A stretch of DNA of 64,000 bases, from positions 28,133,546 to 28,197,545 of the forward strand of contig NC_050469.1 of NCBI RefSeq assembly GCF_013373865.1, read 5' to 3'. The notes under the pieces are model-generated. The model ran no database searches, was not told the origin of the DNA, and saw only the letters and a list, made by a program, of their open reading frames with translations. Shown in pieces: positions 46,506-58,749 of this stretch (within the stretch, counting starts at the first letter, position 1; each line of letters opens with the position of its first letter). A program made the translations under genes and the position numbers. The stretch comes from Monomorium pharaonis. Lineage: Eukaryota > Arthropoda > Insecta > Hymenoptera > Formicidae.

Positions 46506-49500
46506 ATAGATAAATGAATGTTTAACAAAGATATGCTTTTCACGCTAGATGCGATTTTCATATAAATAGAAAAGACTTCTGCCTTATTAATTTCCTACTA
46601 ATTAAAGGTAAATTATTTAATTTCTCACAATATTTCTCCTGCGGAAACGCAGAGATTAGTTTCTCTATAATAAAGTGCTATAATTAGAAGCATTGCATCC
46701 GTGAAAATAAATAATATCCTTTTGAAACAAACTCAGTAATGCTAAATTTTTCATTACTGAAAAATTAGTTTGTGTCGGCATATGTTATATAAATTATATA
46801 TGTTAAAATTAAATGCAAAATTTTATATAATTTTATTTTACATGAGAAATTTAAAGAAATTTTTAATATATCGAACAAAATATAAAAATAATTTTTTCAA
46901 ACATCAAAAAAATAAGCCATTGATCTCTACGCCACGTTTCTTCTACTTCAACAGCAACGACGCTTTGCAGCCAGAATCGGGAGCAGAAAATGTGTCTATA
47001 ACACGCGAATTCACGGCGTCAGTGGTGATGAAAGATCCCAGGGGTTTCCTTTTTCTTTATCGCGCGATTGTGTGGCGGTCTACGCGACTTTAACCCTCGC
47101 GCACACGCAGTCGTTCAAGTTACCGAGAATCTATCTTACGAGCACAGGTGCGCAAATGTGAGCGCGAACACGAAATCGCTGACGTGAGAAAGATAGAGTT
47201 GTCCAGTTGTTAAATATATTAGCCGCTTCGCATAAGAGTTTATTTCGAGTCAAAAATAACATTGTAATCAGACAAATAGTTAGGTATTTTCATTCATATT
47301 TCTTTAAACGTTCCTGTAAATATTCAAGACATTCTCCAATACAAAATTCTAATATATCAATAAAGCAATTTCTTATATATAATCTAACATGTATATGGAT
47401 TCAAAAGAGCTTTGATATATATTTTTTTAATTAGCTATAAGATTAATCACAAAAACTATAAAATTTAGATATTGTAATAGTCTAAAATATCAGTACTGTA
47501 CGTAATATTAAGAAACAGCAAAGAAGATTAAACATTTTCTTCTGTAAAAAATGAGAAGGGAGCGCCAAATATAAGCGTAAACGTGTGAGCTAACGTGTAC
47601 AGGCGAAACGAGAGCAGCTTCTAAGTATTCCACATTTCGCGTAATGAAGTTGTATCATGCTCGGGGTAAGTGAAGCAGAATTATGATCTCAGGGTTATAC
47701 ACCACCTACTCTTTTTTCCTCTTTGCTTGAATCTGCTATACGTTTCGATATCGACCTATATATTATTTCAATACTGTTATTTTGCGTAATAAGAATTAGG
47801 GTAGAATACAAAATATGTATATTTAAACTTTTGTCTACGTAAAGAAGAAAAATTGTAAACGTGAAAGAAAATATAATTAGGGAATAAAATTAGTGTACAA
47901 TATTTATGAAATGATATAAATATAAATATGAAAATAAATTATTTTCGCATTTATAAATTACTTATAAATAATAAATTATTTTATTTGATAACAATTTAAA
48001 CTTTCGCGTAAAATTTAAACATGTGCCATATTATATTGCATAAAATGCAATTCAATAACGTGATACATTTGAAACATTTCTGCTATGAATTACGCTTATT
48101 TAATGGCTGCATTTGCTTAATGAAATAACAAGCTATTTGTAGAGACAACATGATATTGATGTGATGATTGTATTAATTCTCGCGTAAGATCAAATAAGTT
48201 AAATATTTCAGGTAAATCAAAATAATTGAAATTCCTGTCACTTATTTAAAAATAAATAAATAAAAATAATTTTGAAGCGTCGAACACTAAGTATTTGCAT
48301 TAAAATATTTAAATAAATAGAGAATAGTTTATATAAATACAAATAGATGCTTTTCTTTGTTAATGGATTTACGTATTATATATAAATTACCTCTATAGAC
48401 ATTACTTATCGCGTAAGTCAAAGTAAAATAGTAGATTCGCAGGATTTAGCACGTTCGCATTTGTCATCTTGTCACGTATTGATGCACGGCATTGTATAAG
48501 TAATGCATTTTATCGGCACATTGATTTTGCCAGCCTCAAAAGTACGTCCCGCGTCACGATGCACATCTATTATACCGTGCGCCGCAGCTCTCTCACATAT
48601 ACCTCTCAGAATCGGCACAACCCTTCGTGTTCGGCCATTCGATCGGTCCGGCCTTCCTGCGGCACTCGCATTTTGCGCGCGACTACACGCGTCCCTCCAT
48701 TGAGTACGTGACCGAAGGCATACGATAGTAAATTGCTTCTGCGGTTTTACTCTTCGGCGCGGAGGAGGTCGGCACGGGGACGAAAGTCGAGGGACTGAAA
48801 CTGCTCCGTGAATCGGCCGGTAGTGAGAATCGGGGTCAGAAAATCGAGAGGGGAGGAGGGAGAGAACGGAATCGTTAGGAGATGCTCCTTTAGTCGCGGT
48901 GAAATCGAAGAGGGGAGGAAAAAAGAAGAGATCACAGAAGAGATCCCTCCCTCGCGAGGTGGTCGCGCGCGAACTTCTTCTATCCTCTGATTGAGTGGCG
49001 AGGGTGACCAGAAGGTAGAATCTCTGATCGGTTCGGAAGGGCATGAAGAGGGAAAGGAGGGGGAGGGGCATCTGGCAATTTACGGACGTCCGGCGAAACT
49101 GATTTCGAGGCGACAGAAATTACTTCTTCAGGAAGACGTGGTTCTCTCTATCTCTCCTCTTTCCCTCACTATTCGTTCTCATACCGAGGTTTTTGGGTTC
49201 TTCTCGTCGTGACTCGCCTCTGGGGTACCGTATCCTACCGGCTTGCAGCGTTACGGCGAATCTCTCGTTCGCTCGTGGTACAGCATTGGGAATTGTGGAT
49301 TGCACGGAAACAGAAGTCACATTCTCCAATTTTTCCCGATATTGAGTGAGAGATACAATCTTATTCTCGTATCTTATCTCGTTTCATTGTTGTCACTAAA
49401 GGTATGTATCGAAATTAAACGTGTGTCCAATTCGACAAATAAGAAAGATTTAATCGCGAATTCAACGAGATTAATACGTAGAAATTGCTTTCCGATTTCA

Positions 49501-52123
49501 TGACAAATTTGAAAAAAAGAAGAATGTGAGTCTTTTGGTCTTGTAATCTTCAATTGAATTCGCCTACAGCGAATGCGTGGTTTCTTCGTATTGGTTTTTC
49601 GCGGCCAGAGCATCGAGATTGTGGTCGCATCGATTTGAGACCGGCGGTAGCCGCGGTAAATTTCGTAATACACTTCTCGAGACTGGTGGACCTATATTTG
49701 ACTCCCGTTATACGCCGTTCCCTATCGTTGGGTCTTTAATTAAATTTCCCGATACGCACACAAATATACGAGAGATGCAAAGAGCTAAAAAAATATTTCT
49801 CTGAAAAATATTTATTAAAAAAAAGGTAAGTTTGTAATTGTCTTAAATGATTAAATGATATTGCGCTGTAAACTAAAATTTTTAGTATAAAATTTAAAAA
49901 CGTCACGTTATATAAACGTGATGTGTAAATTTATTTAAAAATATTAATGGCACATTTTTTAGGTTTTGATTAATTAAATGTGTAATTAATTATCGGATTA
50001 CAAATGTAAATAACGTTGATTAGTAACAAAGATTGCCGTCAGAGGTAGCTAACAGTTAAATGACTGAATTAGAGACAAAAGATTGAAGCCATTTCTTTCT
50101 GTTAACTGCTCGTAAGGCTGATATATGGGAGACCATAAACAAGCGGAGAATCTACTTTCTAGCCCGTAGTGTAGTTTCACTATGGCTGCCAAATGTAATT
50201 GGACGAAATAAACGTTGCAGCAAAATGCTTTCACTTTGTTACATTGCCAATACACCGAGACTGGCAGGATTTTATTCGCAATCTTTTTACCATGGTCCAC
50301 CATTAAACGATTATCTGAATTCGCGATTTAAAATTGTTCGTCTCCCTATAGCTTTCATATCATAGACTTTTATATCATAAATGTCAAGATATTTAAACAC
50401 AAATAATTCAAAATCTATATTTTACATCTGTTTACTTTTATGTTAAATAAATATAAACTTGCAAAAAAAGATCTGCAACGTCTTGCGACGTCTGGAACAG
50501 CTTGCATTAATAATCATTATTAATAAGCATAACCTTTAATTAGCGATATGGCTAATCTATCTGCTTGAAACAAAGTAAAAACAAAAAGAGGAAGGAAAAA
50601 AGAGGAAGAAAAAAAACTCTCGTGATAAAGGCGTTTTTGTGACTAGCTTTTTATATACACGATGTAGCAAGCCTGAATACCTCGTGTAGATGTAATCGTG
50701 CGTTTCACAGATCAATTCGGGTCTCGTTTCCGTGCGTATGCGACATTTTTTACTTTCCACATTCAACCGTACGGAAGTTTTTAATTCGCACTGCGCTAAT
50801 TAGAGGCCGGGTATCGACCAATCGATCCATGAAATACACTCGCAACCCCGACGTACGGGCGATAAATTGAGCGGGGTGCGCGAAAGGGCAGCTTTTCCTC
50901 CCTGCTGCATGAGAGAGAGGAGGACGTGAACACGGGCGCTCGCAAGGTTTTTACTCGTTTACAGCGAGAACGTGTAAACGCGGTGCATTACATGCACGAA
51001 CGTGGGTGGTCGATCGGTGCCGCTCGGACAATGCACTGCTTCCTGGAAAGAAACTGCGATTCCAATTACACCGCGGATCTGCAATAATTTCTATCGTTCC
51101 GATAATTGTATTATTCATCCGTGTGTCGCGTGTCGCTGTGAACGATCGGCAGCGACACGGAGCGTGAATACGCGTGTTCCGCGTGAGTGCGCGCGCAAAG
51201 CCTTTTATTACATGTCGTATCGCGCGTAATCACTTACAGCAATTGAATACCGTGTAAAATAACGATATAATATAATTATGAGCCGCGCGGACGAGCTGTA
51301 CAGCGGGGACCCGTTGTACATAGCTGTAATCGAGATTACAAATGAGGGAAGCGTTAATAAGCGACAGTGGGTATCACCGCGTCGGCCGGAGGGGTAGGGC
51401 GGCGATTAATATGTCGTCAAAGGAGCGCCACTTTGGTACGCCCGCAATTTCTGAGGCCTGTGGAAAACGTGAGCCGGCACTCGAGTGCTCGGGCGTTGAA
51501 ACAATTAGGCGGAAATGCCTCTAATGGCGCAGCAGCTGCTCGAATTTGACTGGCAAAATTCCTGACGGCGTTTCTCCTCAATCTTCATCCGCGTCTAATG
51601 CATGACTCCGTAACTACGTGACAGTTGCTTTGACGGCATTATTCGTGATGAGAATTCGCGAAATGGATCTTGTTCGGCAAAGAATCGTGCATAAATTAGC
51701 GAAACGAGTCGTACAGTTGCGTACAACAGTTCAAATGTGATATAACTGATAAATAAAAGTAATTACAAAAATACATAAATTTAAACGGTAATTGTGGCAA
51801 ACACATTTAAACCTCAGTTGCGCACATTCTAGGTACAAGTTTGTTACAGTCTATCTTATTTGTGGCCGTTTTCTCGCAGTTTGTACCCGCTTAGTTCAGA
51901 TTATAATTGGTGCTTACGTGCCGCCGTAGAGAGATCTACCTAGTGTGCTCAACAAGGTTTCAAAGAGGTCAGTCGGATAATTCGACGCTAATCTGCTTGC
52001 AATGTCGCAGAAAAGGAGCTTGTTACGACATCTCGCACATCTAAAAGCGATTTATCCGTTAAACAATAGAACAAGTGGAGTCTTATTACAGTTGAAAACG
52101 TTTAATTTTGACTTTATTATTTC

Positions 52124-52194
52124 TATGACTAATTATAGTCATAAAAATTATTTTATCCTTTATTATTTCGTTTATTATGACTAATTATAGTCAT
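52124..52194. repeat. Direct repeat of a 19-bp imperfect palindrome
   Basis: TATGACTAATTATAGTCAT lies at 52124-52142 and again at 52176-52194. Each copy follows a TTTATTATTTC stretch, so the duplicated unit is about 30 bp. Confidence 0.93.
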
Positions 52195-52650
52195 TATGAC
52201 AATTTGCGCGGAATAGTATCACACGAATGCAAATAAGATTACAGGTCATGTTCCAGAAACTGTTCTATTCTTGCTCTATTAATTCGAATAATAATAATAA
52301 CTGGACTTGGTGCCATTAATAATGTGTTTCGTATAAATGGCTTCAGATCTGTAGGTAATAAAAAATTGGATTAACCTGTCATATTTTTTTATCCGAAGCG
52401 ATAACATTTTGTGAACAAGTGCACGATGATACTTTTTTTTTATTTTTGAAAAAAAGCTTTCAATAGCAAACGCAAAAAAAAACTATTCCGCTTTCATGTA
52501 TTCACAGCAAAAAGCTCGGCAGAAAAATAATCTCTCGATAACCATTCATTTTTACCGTTAATGCAAAATATCCAACAATTCAAATACAAAAATAAAAAAA
52601 GCTAACACACAATTTTAAATAACTATTAAAATAAATTCGTGTCTGATACC

Positions 52651-52663
52651 GCGCGCGCGCGTA
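52651..52663. repeat. Short (CG)n run
   Basis: Alternating CG in otherwise AT-rich DNA. Confidence 0.85.
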
Positions 52664-53048
52664 GAAACTCAATTTTTAAAACGCGCTGAATTTAAAAAAC
52701 TAATATAGAGAAATAAATAAATTTTTTGTAAAGATTTATTAATAAATTAGACACATGAACGAATTATCATAAAAAAAGAAGTAAATTTATTTATTGATTC
52801 CATTGAAGAAAATTTGATTTCATTTGTGAGAAATGCATGGCTCGCGACGAATGGAAATGTTCGCGGAATTAATCGAAGTTAATCGTCGTTATCGTAGAGA
52901 TTTCTTTTAATTTCCGCCTTTCATTTCACATTGACGCACGCGATGCAACGGGATTATTGTAATGAGATATAAGCAGTCACCTGATAAGCTAGAATCTGCG
53001 TCATCGCTAATGCAAAGTCGTTGCCAAGAAACATGCGGAAGGGTGCGG

Positions 53049-53106
53049 CTTATCGATAGAAAATCCCTTGATACGGCTCCGTATCAAGCATGTTTACATC
53101 GATAAG
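53049..53106. repeat. Nested inverted repeat with DRE-like core
   Basis: Outer arms CTTATCGAT (53049-53057) and ATCGATAAG (53098-53106) and inner arms CTTGATACGG (53067-53076) and CCGTATCAAG (53079-53088) share the same centre. About 22 of 29 positions pair. The left arm holds TATCGATA (53051-53058), the DREF-binding DRE motif known from Drosophila promoters and boundaries. The central loop of about two bases is too small for a typical microRNA hairpin. Confidence 0.85.
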
Positions 53107-53335
53107 TACTTGATCGACACGATGGTACTTGGCCGTGCTATTCAGATTGCAGATGCTACGTGAAATACGTGAAATACACGAGCTTCTCGCAACATCATTT
53201 CCATCGATTTTCATTTCGCCCAACGCGGCGCCAATTTCGCCGACATTTATTCGACGACAACATCCAGAAACGTGCAAAGCACAAACGATAAAACATTTCG
53301 CATCGGTTAACAAGCAAATCGTTTATTTACACAAT

Positions 53336-53355
53336 GCGCGCGCGCGCGCGCGCGC
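53336..53355. repeat. (GC)10 tract
   Basis: Pure alternating GC for 20 bp, a sequence type able to adopt Z-DNA (general knowledge). Confidence 0.95.
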
Positions 53356-56216
53356 AAAGTTACCGTGTAAATACAACAATTTTCTCGCGATAACGTGACT
53401 CGCGCGGACCTCGACGATCGAGGGGAGAGCTGTATCAAAGGAGGGACATACCGTGCTCTCGATAAGGCGGAATACGGTGTCCCGTCGATTTTCTCTTGTA
53501 TGAGCAAATAAAGGGTTTTCGCAGTCGTCGCACGAAAGATTCTTTCGCGAAAAGGGGTGCGGGAAAATGGAAACAACCAGGAGACTGCTTCCAATAATTG
53601 GAAACCTAATCAATAGAGCGCAATCAGTCAACCATGATGCAATCGTCCAAGGGAGAGTTGCAATTTATACACGCGCGTGTACCGAGGCACACAGACACAG
53701 ACAGTGCGGACGATGCATATACTGTGTCTCGCGTGTATCTCTCTATCCACACGGAAGCGCTCCACTTGGGCACAAAGAATTATTGGCTCCCATTCTGCTC
53801 CAGAGTTACCAACGGCATCTGTCCGTCCGTCCATCCTCCCCAGGCTTCCTTCCACCCACAGAGGTTTGCGTCCGTCCTCTCCCTACGTCCCGACCGTGCG
53901 CGGCCGTATATCAACTCCGCACAATTCGAAACATATCGCCGCTGTCTTCTCCTTTGTGTCTTGGCCGATTCTTCTCGCGTAAAACCCGTTTTTATCGCTA
54001 TCCGTGCGCCTCGGAACGCCCTTTACCCCGCGCGACACGGCGTGCGCGCGCCGAGCGGGAGCGGGGTAGATGTGCAGTCGACGAGAAATCACCTGGGTCC
54101 GGCTTTCAGAGAGCCAGGAGCGGAGAAATCCGGCCGCGCCATGTTTTCACGGCGATACGATACATTTACTGGCTCCCCCGATGTGCGACATGACTTATAT
54201 CGCATCGTACACATTGTTGTTGAAAACGAATTTGCCATCTGAGGATCAGCGCTCGTATCGACAGTATTGATGACGTTCTTTCAGCGTCAGTTCCGCACGT
54301 TATTGAATGTTATGGACCAATTGATATCGCTTATCAATCGAGCTATTCGATTATCGAGGCTGTCATAATTGTGTTGATTGATCTCAATTACAGAGCGGAA
54401 AGAAACGTGACATAAGTCTCACGTCCTGACAATCGTGGATATCAGTATTTTTTCTTTATATTTTACATTTGTTACATCTCATGCGGTATTGTTTTCCCGA
54501 TTACTCTTAAACGTTACAATAATCAACGGTGACATGATTGATCTGACCGGTGCAGTGATGTGAATCCTAAATAGTGCGCTCTATATATAAACAAAGAACT
54601 ATATTACGTATTTTCCCGATAAGCCAAGTCCCCCCCGATGAGTCGTTCTCGAGTGCGCCGCAATTTCCAAGAGTAAACTCGTGCGGTAAAGGGCTCCATA
54701 ACGCCGTGTCGGTTCGCAAAACCCACTTAACTCCCTTTGCGGAAGTATCTCGATACGTTCTCGCGTTAATTTCGAGACGCGGTATGATTAAACACGTGAT
54801 TAGCGACCGCATGCCGGTGCACACCCCCCTTCCTCCTCCCCCTCCCCGCGCACACAAGTCTTTTAACGGGTATATTAAGCTCGCTTCCTACGGAACGTAC
54901 CTGTATGTAGGTTGGAGCCGCGCGGAGCAATCTATACACGCGCGCGGGTAGGTCGGTGTTTGTAGGTACGTGTATATACATATACGCGTTACCCGCAACG
55001 AGTATCAGATGCCACGTACGTTAAATGGGACACGGTATAACATCTCGACGAGCTGAGCGGGAGTGTATGAGGTCTCACCGACACGCGAATATATAGATAG
55101 GGGAGAATAACAGCGACACTGCAGGAGATTTGTGCGGCGTCCAAGGGTTAATTCATGGAAATCCACCTGAGCCACGCCCTTCAGAACGAATTGCACGTCA
55201 CGAGATAACGCGGCGAGCTACACGGCGCGCTCGCGTTACCTCTTACCTCGTGCGCTTTATTAATTGTTGCTCGCTAGCGCGCGATCCGCGAATTTCTTCC
55301 ATGAGTAGTTCCGCTCGTGGGAGCGGGCACAGTTGCGAACAGTTTGCGTTCGCTCCGGCTGTGTGAATCCTGTGGCGTTTTTCGTATTGATCGCGTTTCC
55401 GCGCGTTTCGCGCGACGTGTTGCAAGTTCACCAAGTTCGGTGAAACCGCCTATTCGGATACGAGCTGGGATTCGTTGATGCGCAAAGATCCCAGACCCCA
55501 GTATTGGGAGCAACTATCAAATCTGTTGGAGAGAGTTCTACTCGCTGGACTGTCCGCGGCTTCTCGAGTTCATAAACTATGATGTAACGCTCAATTTTGA
55601 TTTCCCATGTTCCACGCCGTGTTAACGCGAATCTTAAGAATTGTTATTCGCGAAATTGGAAGACATCACGCTAATACTATTATTAGAAACTTTACAAGAT
55701 TTATATATCACTTTACGCGTCATTATCATGTCACTTAGTTTTGGCAATTAAATTCTATACCTTTTTTTTCACGTGATAATAGTAAATAAAAAAGCTGAAA
55801 TAAAATTACAACGGACAAAAGGAATTTCTGCGTAGTTTTCCGCTTCTGATTCATAATCCAATAACTAGCGCAAAGCCTTAAAGGCGATTCCCGTTCGGAT
55901 TACGCCCGATGACTAATTCGTCGCTGACGTTCGTCGTGAAACAGTCTCTTTGAGCACGTAGCTTCCTACTGCGTGCGTGATATTAGGTACAAGGTATCGG
56001 GTTGTACGTACACGCTGGCCGGAGCTACAAGGGTATCGCAAACGTTTTGAATGGAGCTTTGCATGGCCACACAACCGATACGCAGATATCCGCAAGTGGA
56101 CATTGCACAATGGCCGCGCGTTTGCGTCATATCCTACAGCTAATTCATCGAAATCCACCGAAACCACCCACGACCAATAACGGACGCGTATACCCGGTGT
56201 ACATGTGTATGGACGT

Positions 56217-56230
56217 GCGCGCGCGCGCGC
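56217..56230. repeat. (GC)7 tract
   Basis: A short alternating GC run followed by ATATGG. Confidence 0.9.
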
Positions 56231-56784
56231 ATATGGCCGACCGAGGGATCACGAATCGAGGACTAGCCATGAGCTTGGCAGGTTATCACGCCGATTGTCT
56301 GACGCTCAGTAGATGCTGCGTCTGATGCGTCTGATCACATGTTACGAGTGAACGATTAGCGAGCGCAATCGTTGGTTTATCGGTGAGATTTAGCGTGCGC
56401 CTGACAGAATCCTGTTTTACGCGTACGCACCTGCAGACGGGTCCGCGAATCGCGATACAATCAAAATCGAAAGTCGCGCAAGAACCACTCTCGGGAGGAG
56501 CCACTTTCCCGAGAACAATCGCGTAAAGCTTCCCGCGGTAACCGCAAGAATATATACCGAGGACGTAAGGCCGATGTAAGACAGAAAGATAAATATAAAT
56601 TTAATTCGCACAGCGTGAAGGGAAATCATACAGACACGTAATTAAATCAGATTTTCGGAGTGCGTGCCGCGAGTGTGATCAGAAATTGGAGCGATGACAG
56701 TTGTACGAGATATTAAGACGGAGTATGTGTCGAGAATATACATGGTATGTTAGACGTGTGAGAATCAAGCATTCGTGAGGTTGC

Positions 56785-56842
56785 ATCGAATCGAATCGAA
56801 TCTTTGATAGCATGTTCGAAATCGAATCGAATCGAATCGAAT
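56785..56842. repeat. Interrupted (AATCG)n pentanucleotide repeat
   Basis: ATCGA/AATCG units run at 56785-56802 and 56815-56842, separated by TTTGATAGCATG. Confidence 0.93.
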
Positions 56843-57127
56843 CTCTTTGATTCAGACACGAATCGAATTCAAATCAAATTTCCTTGGAGTTACATGTTAA
56901 TTTAAACGTAAAAAAGTATTTTCAATAATGTTGCAGATCTTTTTTAATAGATGAGAATCATTAATCATTAAGAATTTTAGAAAACAATTATAAAAAAAAT
57001 GAACACCGCTACTGTGTTATTTCAAAGTTGAACCATTTACCAAAATTTATGAAAAATACTTCGATGCCCGTTAATCGATCGACAAGCTGTTAAGACGTAC
57101 TCTGTACTGTGAGAAATAAAGACTTAC

Positions 57128-57222
57128 GAGTGTAACAATACTAAAAATAAAATTTCGAAGTAGATCATTAAATCTGTGCGTACATTGTAGTTTTGTATTT
57201 CAAGATCAATGGACGAGAACAT
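57128..57222 (-). CDS. Candidate first coding exon of sfl with a membrane anchor (tentative)
   Basis: A minus-strand frame ends in LMIYFEILFLVLLHS at donor TC|GTAAGTC (57127-57121). It stops in phase 2, the phase required by the sfl exon starting at 40052, so TC+T gives Ser and the frame runs on into LIHRDTRPEP. Two ATGs are possible: 57222 (18 residues before the hydrophobic stretch) and 57168. The stretch of about 17 residues with Arg on both sides would suit a type II Golgi anchor, which this family needs. Against it: the hydrophobic run is short with one Glu, phase match has a one-in-three chance, the frame stays open to 57423 through low-complexity DNA, and the implied intron is 17 kb. 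NDST N-termini are poorly conserved, so homology cannot settle it. Confidence 0.25.
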
Positions 57223-57370
57223 TCCTATGTCACGTTTAATGCATCCGCAAACGGGAATAGGGGGAATCGCGCTTACGATCCACCAGCCGAGTGGAAACTC
57301 GTTTCTCTCTTTCGAGACAAGCAGTATCAAGGCTCGTGTACAGCCTTGCTCGCTAATTCTGAGTCTCGTT

Positions 57371-57392
57371 AAAAAAAAAAAAAAAAAAAAAA
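57371..57392. repeat. Poly(A) tract, 22 A
   Basis: An uninterrupted A run on the plus strand. No target-site duplication or retrotransposed gene was recognised next to it. Confidence 0.95.
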
Positions 57393-58715
57393 CCGAATCG
57401 CCGTACGTGGCAACGCGCGCCATGTGTCCGATACTTTTCGTTCGCGAACCGGAGACCCCAAGCGATATCGACGGCAGTCCCTGATACTCGCAGCTATTAA
57501 TTCTTCGAAGGGGGAGGTGAGGAAGAGCGAGGGAGGGAGACGGCAGGTTATCGGTTTACTTCCTCCTCCCTCCTCCACCCACCCCAACCGCATTTCGTGT
57601 TTCGATTGTCGCGCGTACGCACGTTTCATCCCCTTTTGTACCGGCCGCCCGTTCCTCCGCGATTCGTGCCGCGCCGCGGTATATCTAGCGCGTAACGGAA
57701 ATCCTGCATGGCCGGTATACATGCTCTCGGGTATATATTTACACCGGAATCGATGAGAATTACGAGTTAACATCGTCGGCGCCAGCGACGACCAGCCCCC
57801 CCCGTACCGGCGGGGGCCGTCCTCAGGATTGACAGAATTAGGGTCGCTTCTCACGCACTCGCGAAAGCAACAGGACAATGTTAATGGCCTGGATGTGCAT
57901 ACCGTATTGTGCAGCGACGCTCCAAACCGGAATGCATGACGATTTGCGATACCGGCCGTGTGACATGTATTATTTAGCGGTGAATGGATCTGCGGCTCGT
58001 TGTTGCGACGAGCCAATGCGTTTAATTACGTTTACGTACGAGCGGCGATGTTTTACACACCGTTTCATTAAAATTTGATAGGAATTTTCGTTTTTCTTGT
58101 TATCTCGTCAGGACGGAAATCGATAACGCTGCAGGGTGAAAGCGAGGAATCAAGCCTTTTCTCGCCGGCGCCGAGTGTATGTGTTACTCACCCCAGAAAA
58201 TATTGTGAATTGAGATCACTTTGATCTCGGGGTGTAACTTTGATCAAACGCCAGTATTTTATTCACTGAAAAGCGCGATTGTAAAAATGCAATTTTATTC
58301 AATAAAAGAAAACGTTTTGCGCATGACAATAGTCCAGCTGGCACATTTACCATTTACAAACAATATCTGATCAAAGCAATCTCCCTTCTACCAAAGCAAT
58401 CAGAATACAAAATCAAACGGGCAAAAAAATAATAACGCATATTATAACGCGTTGCAATTAATGCACCATTCTCATTCGCTTTCCAAATCGCACTTCGCGA
58501 TCTATCGTTTTCTTTTATTAAAGTCAAGCGAGACGTACGTCTCGAATGAACGCCTTTAGGGAACCGTGATGCAAACGTGTTTGCGTTTCATCCGCGATCG
58601 CGGATTAGACCGGATTGCGATTAGTACGGAGCGGTTCTCTAGCGGAACCGATGCGGGTGCCTCACGGCTTCTCATTTAACTCGTTGTAATTGCGGAGCTT
58701 TTTATCTTCTACCGC

Positions 58716-58717
<2 letters not shown>

Positions 58718-58747
<30 letters not shown>
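58718..58747. repeat. (GT)15 microsatellite
   Basis: A pure GT run of 30 bp preceded by CGCGC. Confidence 0.95.

Positions 58748-58749
<2 letters not shown>

Noticed and set aside
51238..51310. Minus-strand ATG frame ending at a GTAAGTGA donor
   Set aside because: Joined to 40052 in its own frame it hits a stop, and in the required frame there is a stop just upstream.
53567..54242. Two plus-strand ORFs of about 200 codons
   Set aside because: GC-rich island; two overlapping frames are open together, and composition is Arg/Pro/Cys-rich without a recognisable domain.
58192..58265. Exon-like 74-bp segment on the minus strand (TTTTCAG acceptor, GTGAGT donor) upstream of sfl
   Set aside because: It would join the 40052 exon in frame, but then its first codon is TGA and it has no ATG. 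It could only be an untranslated exon.
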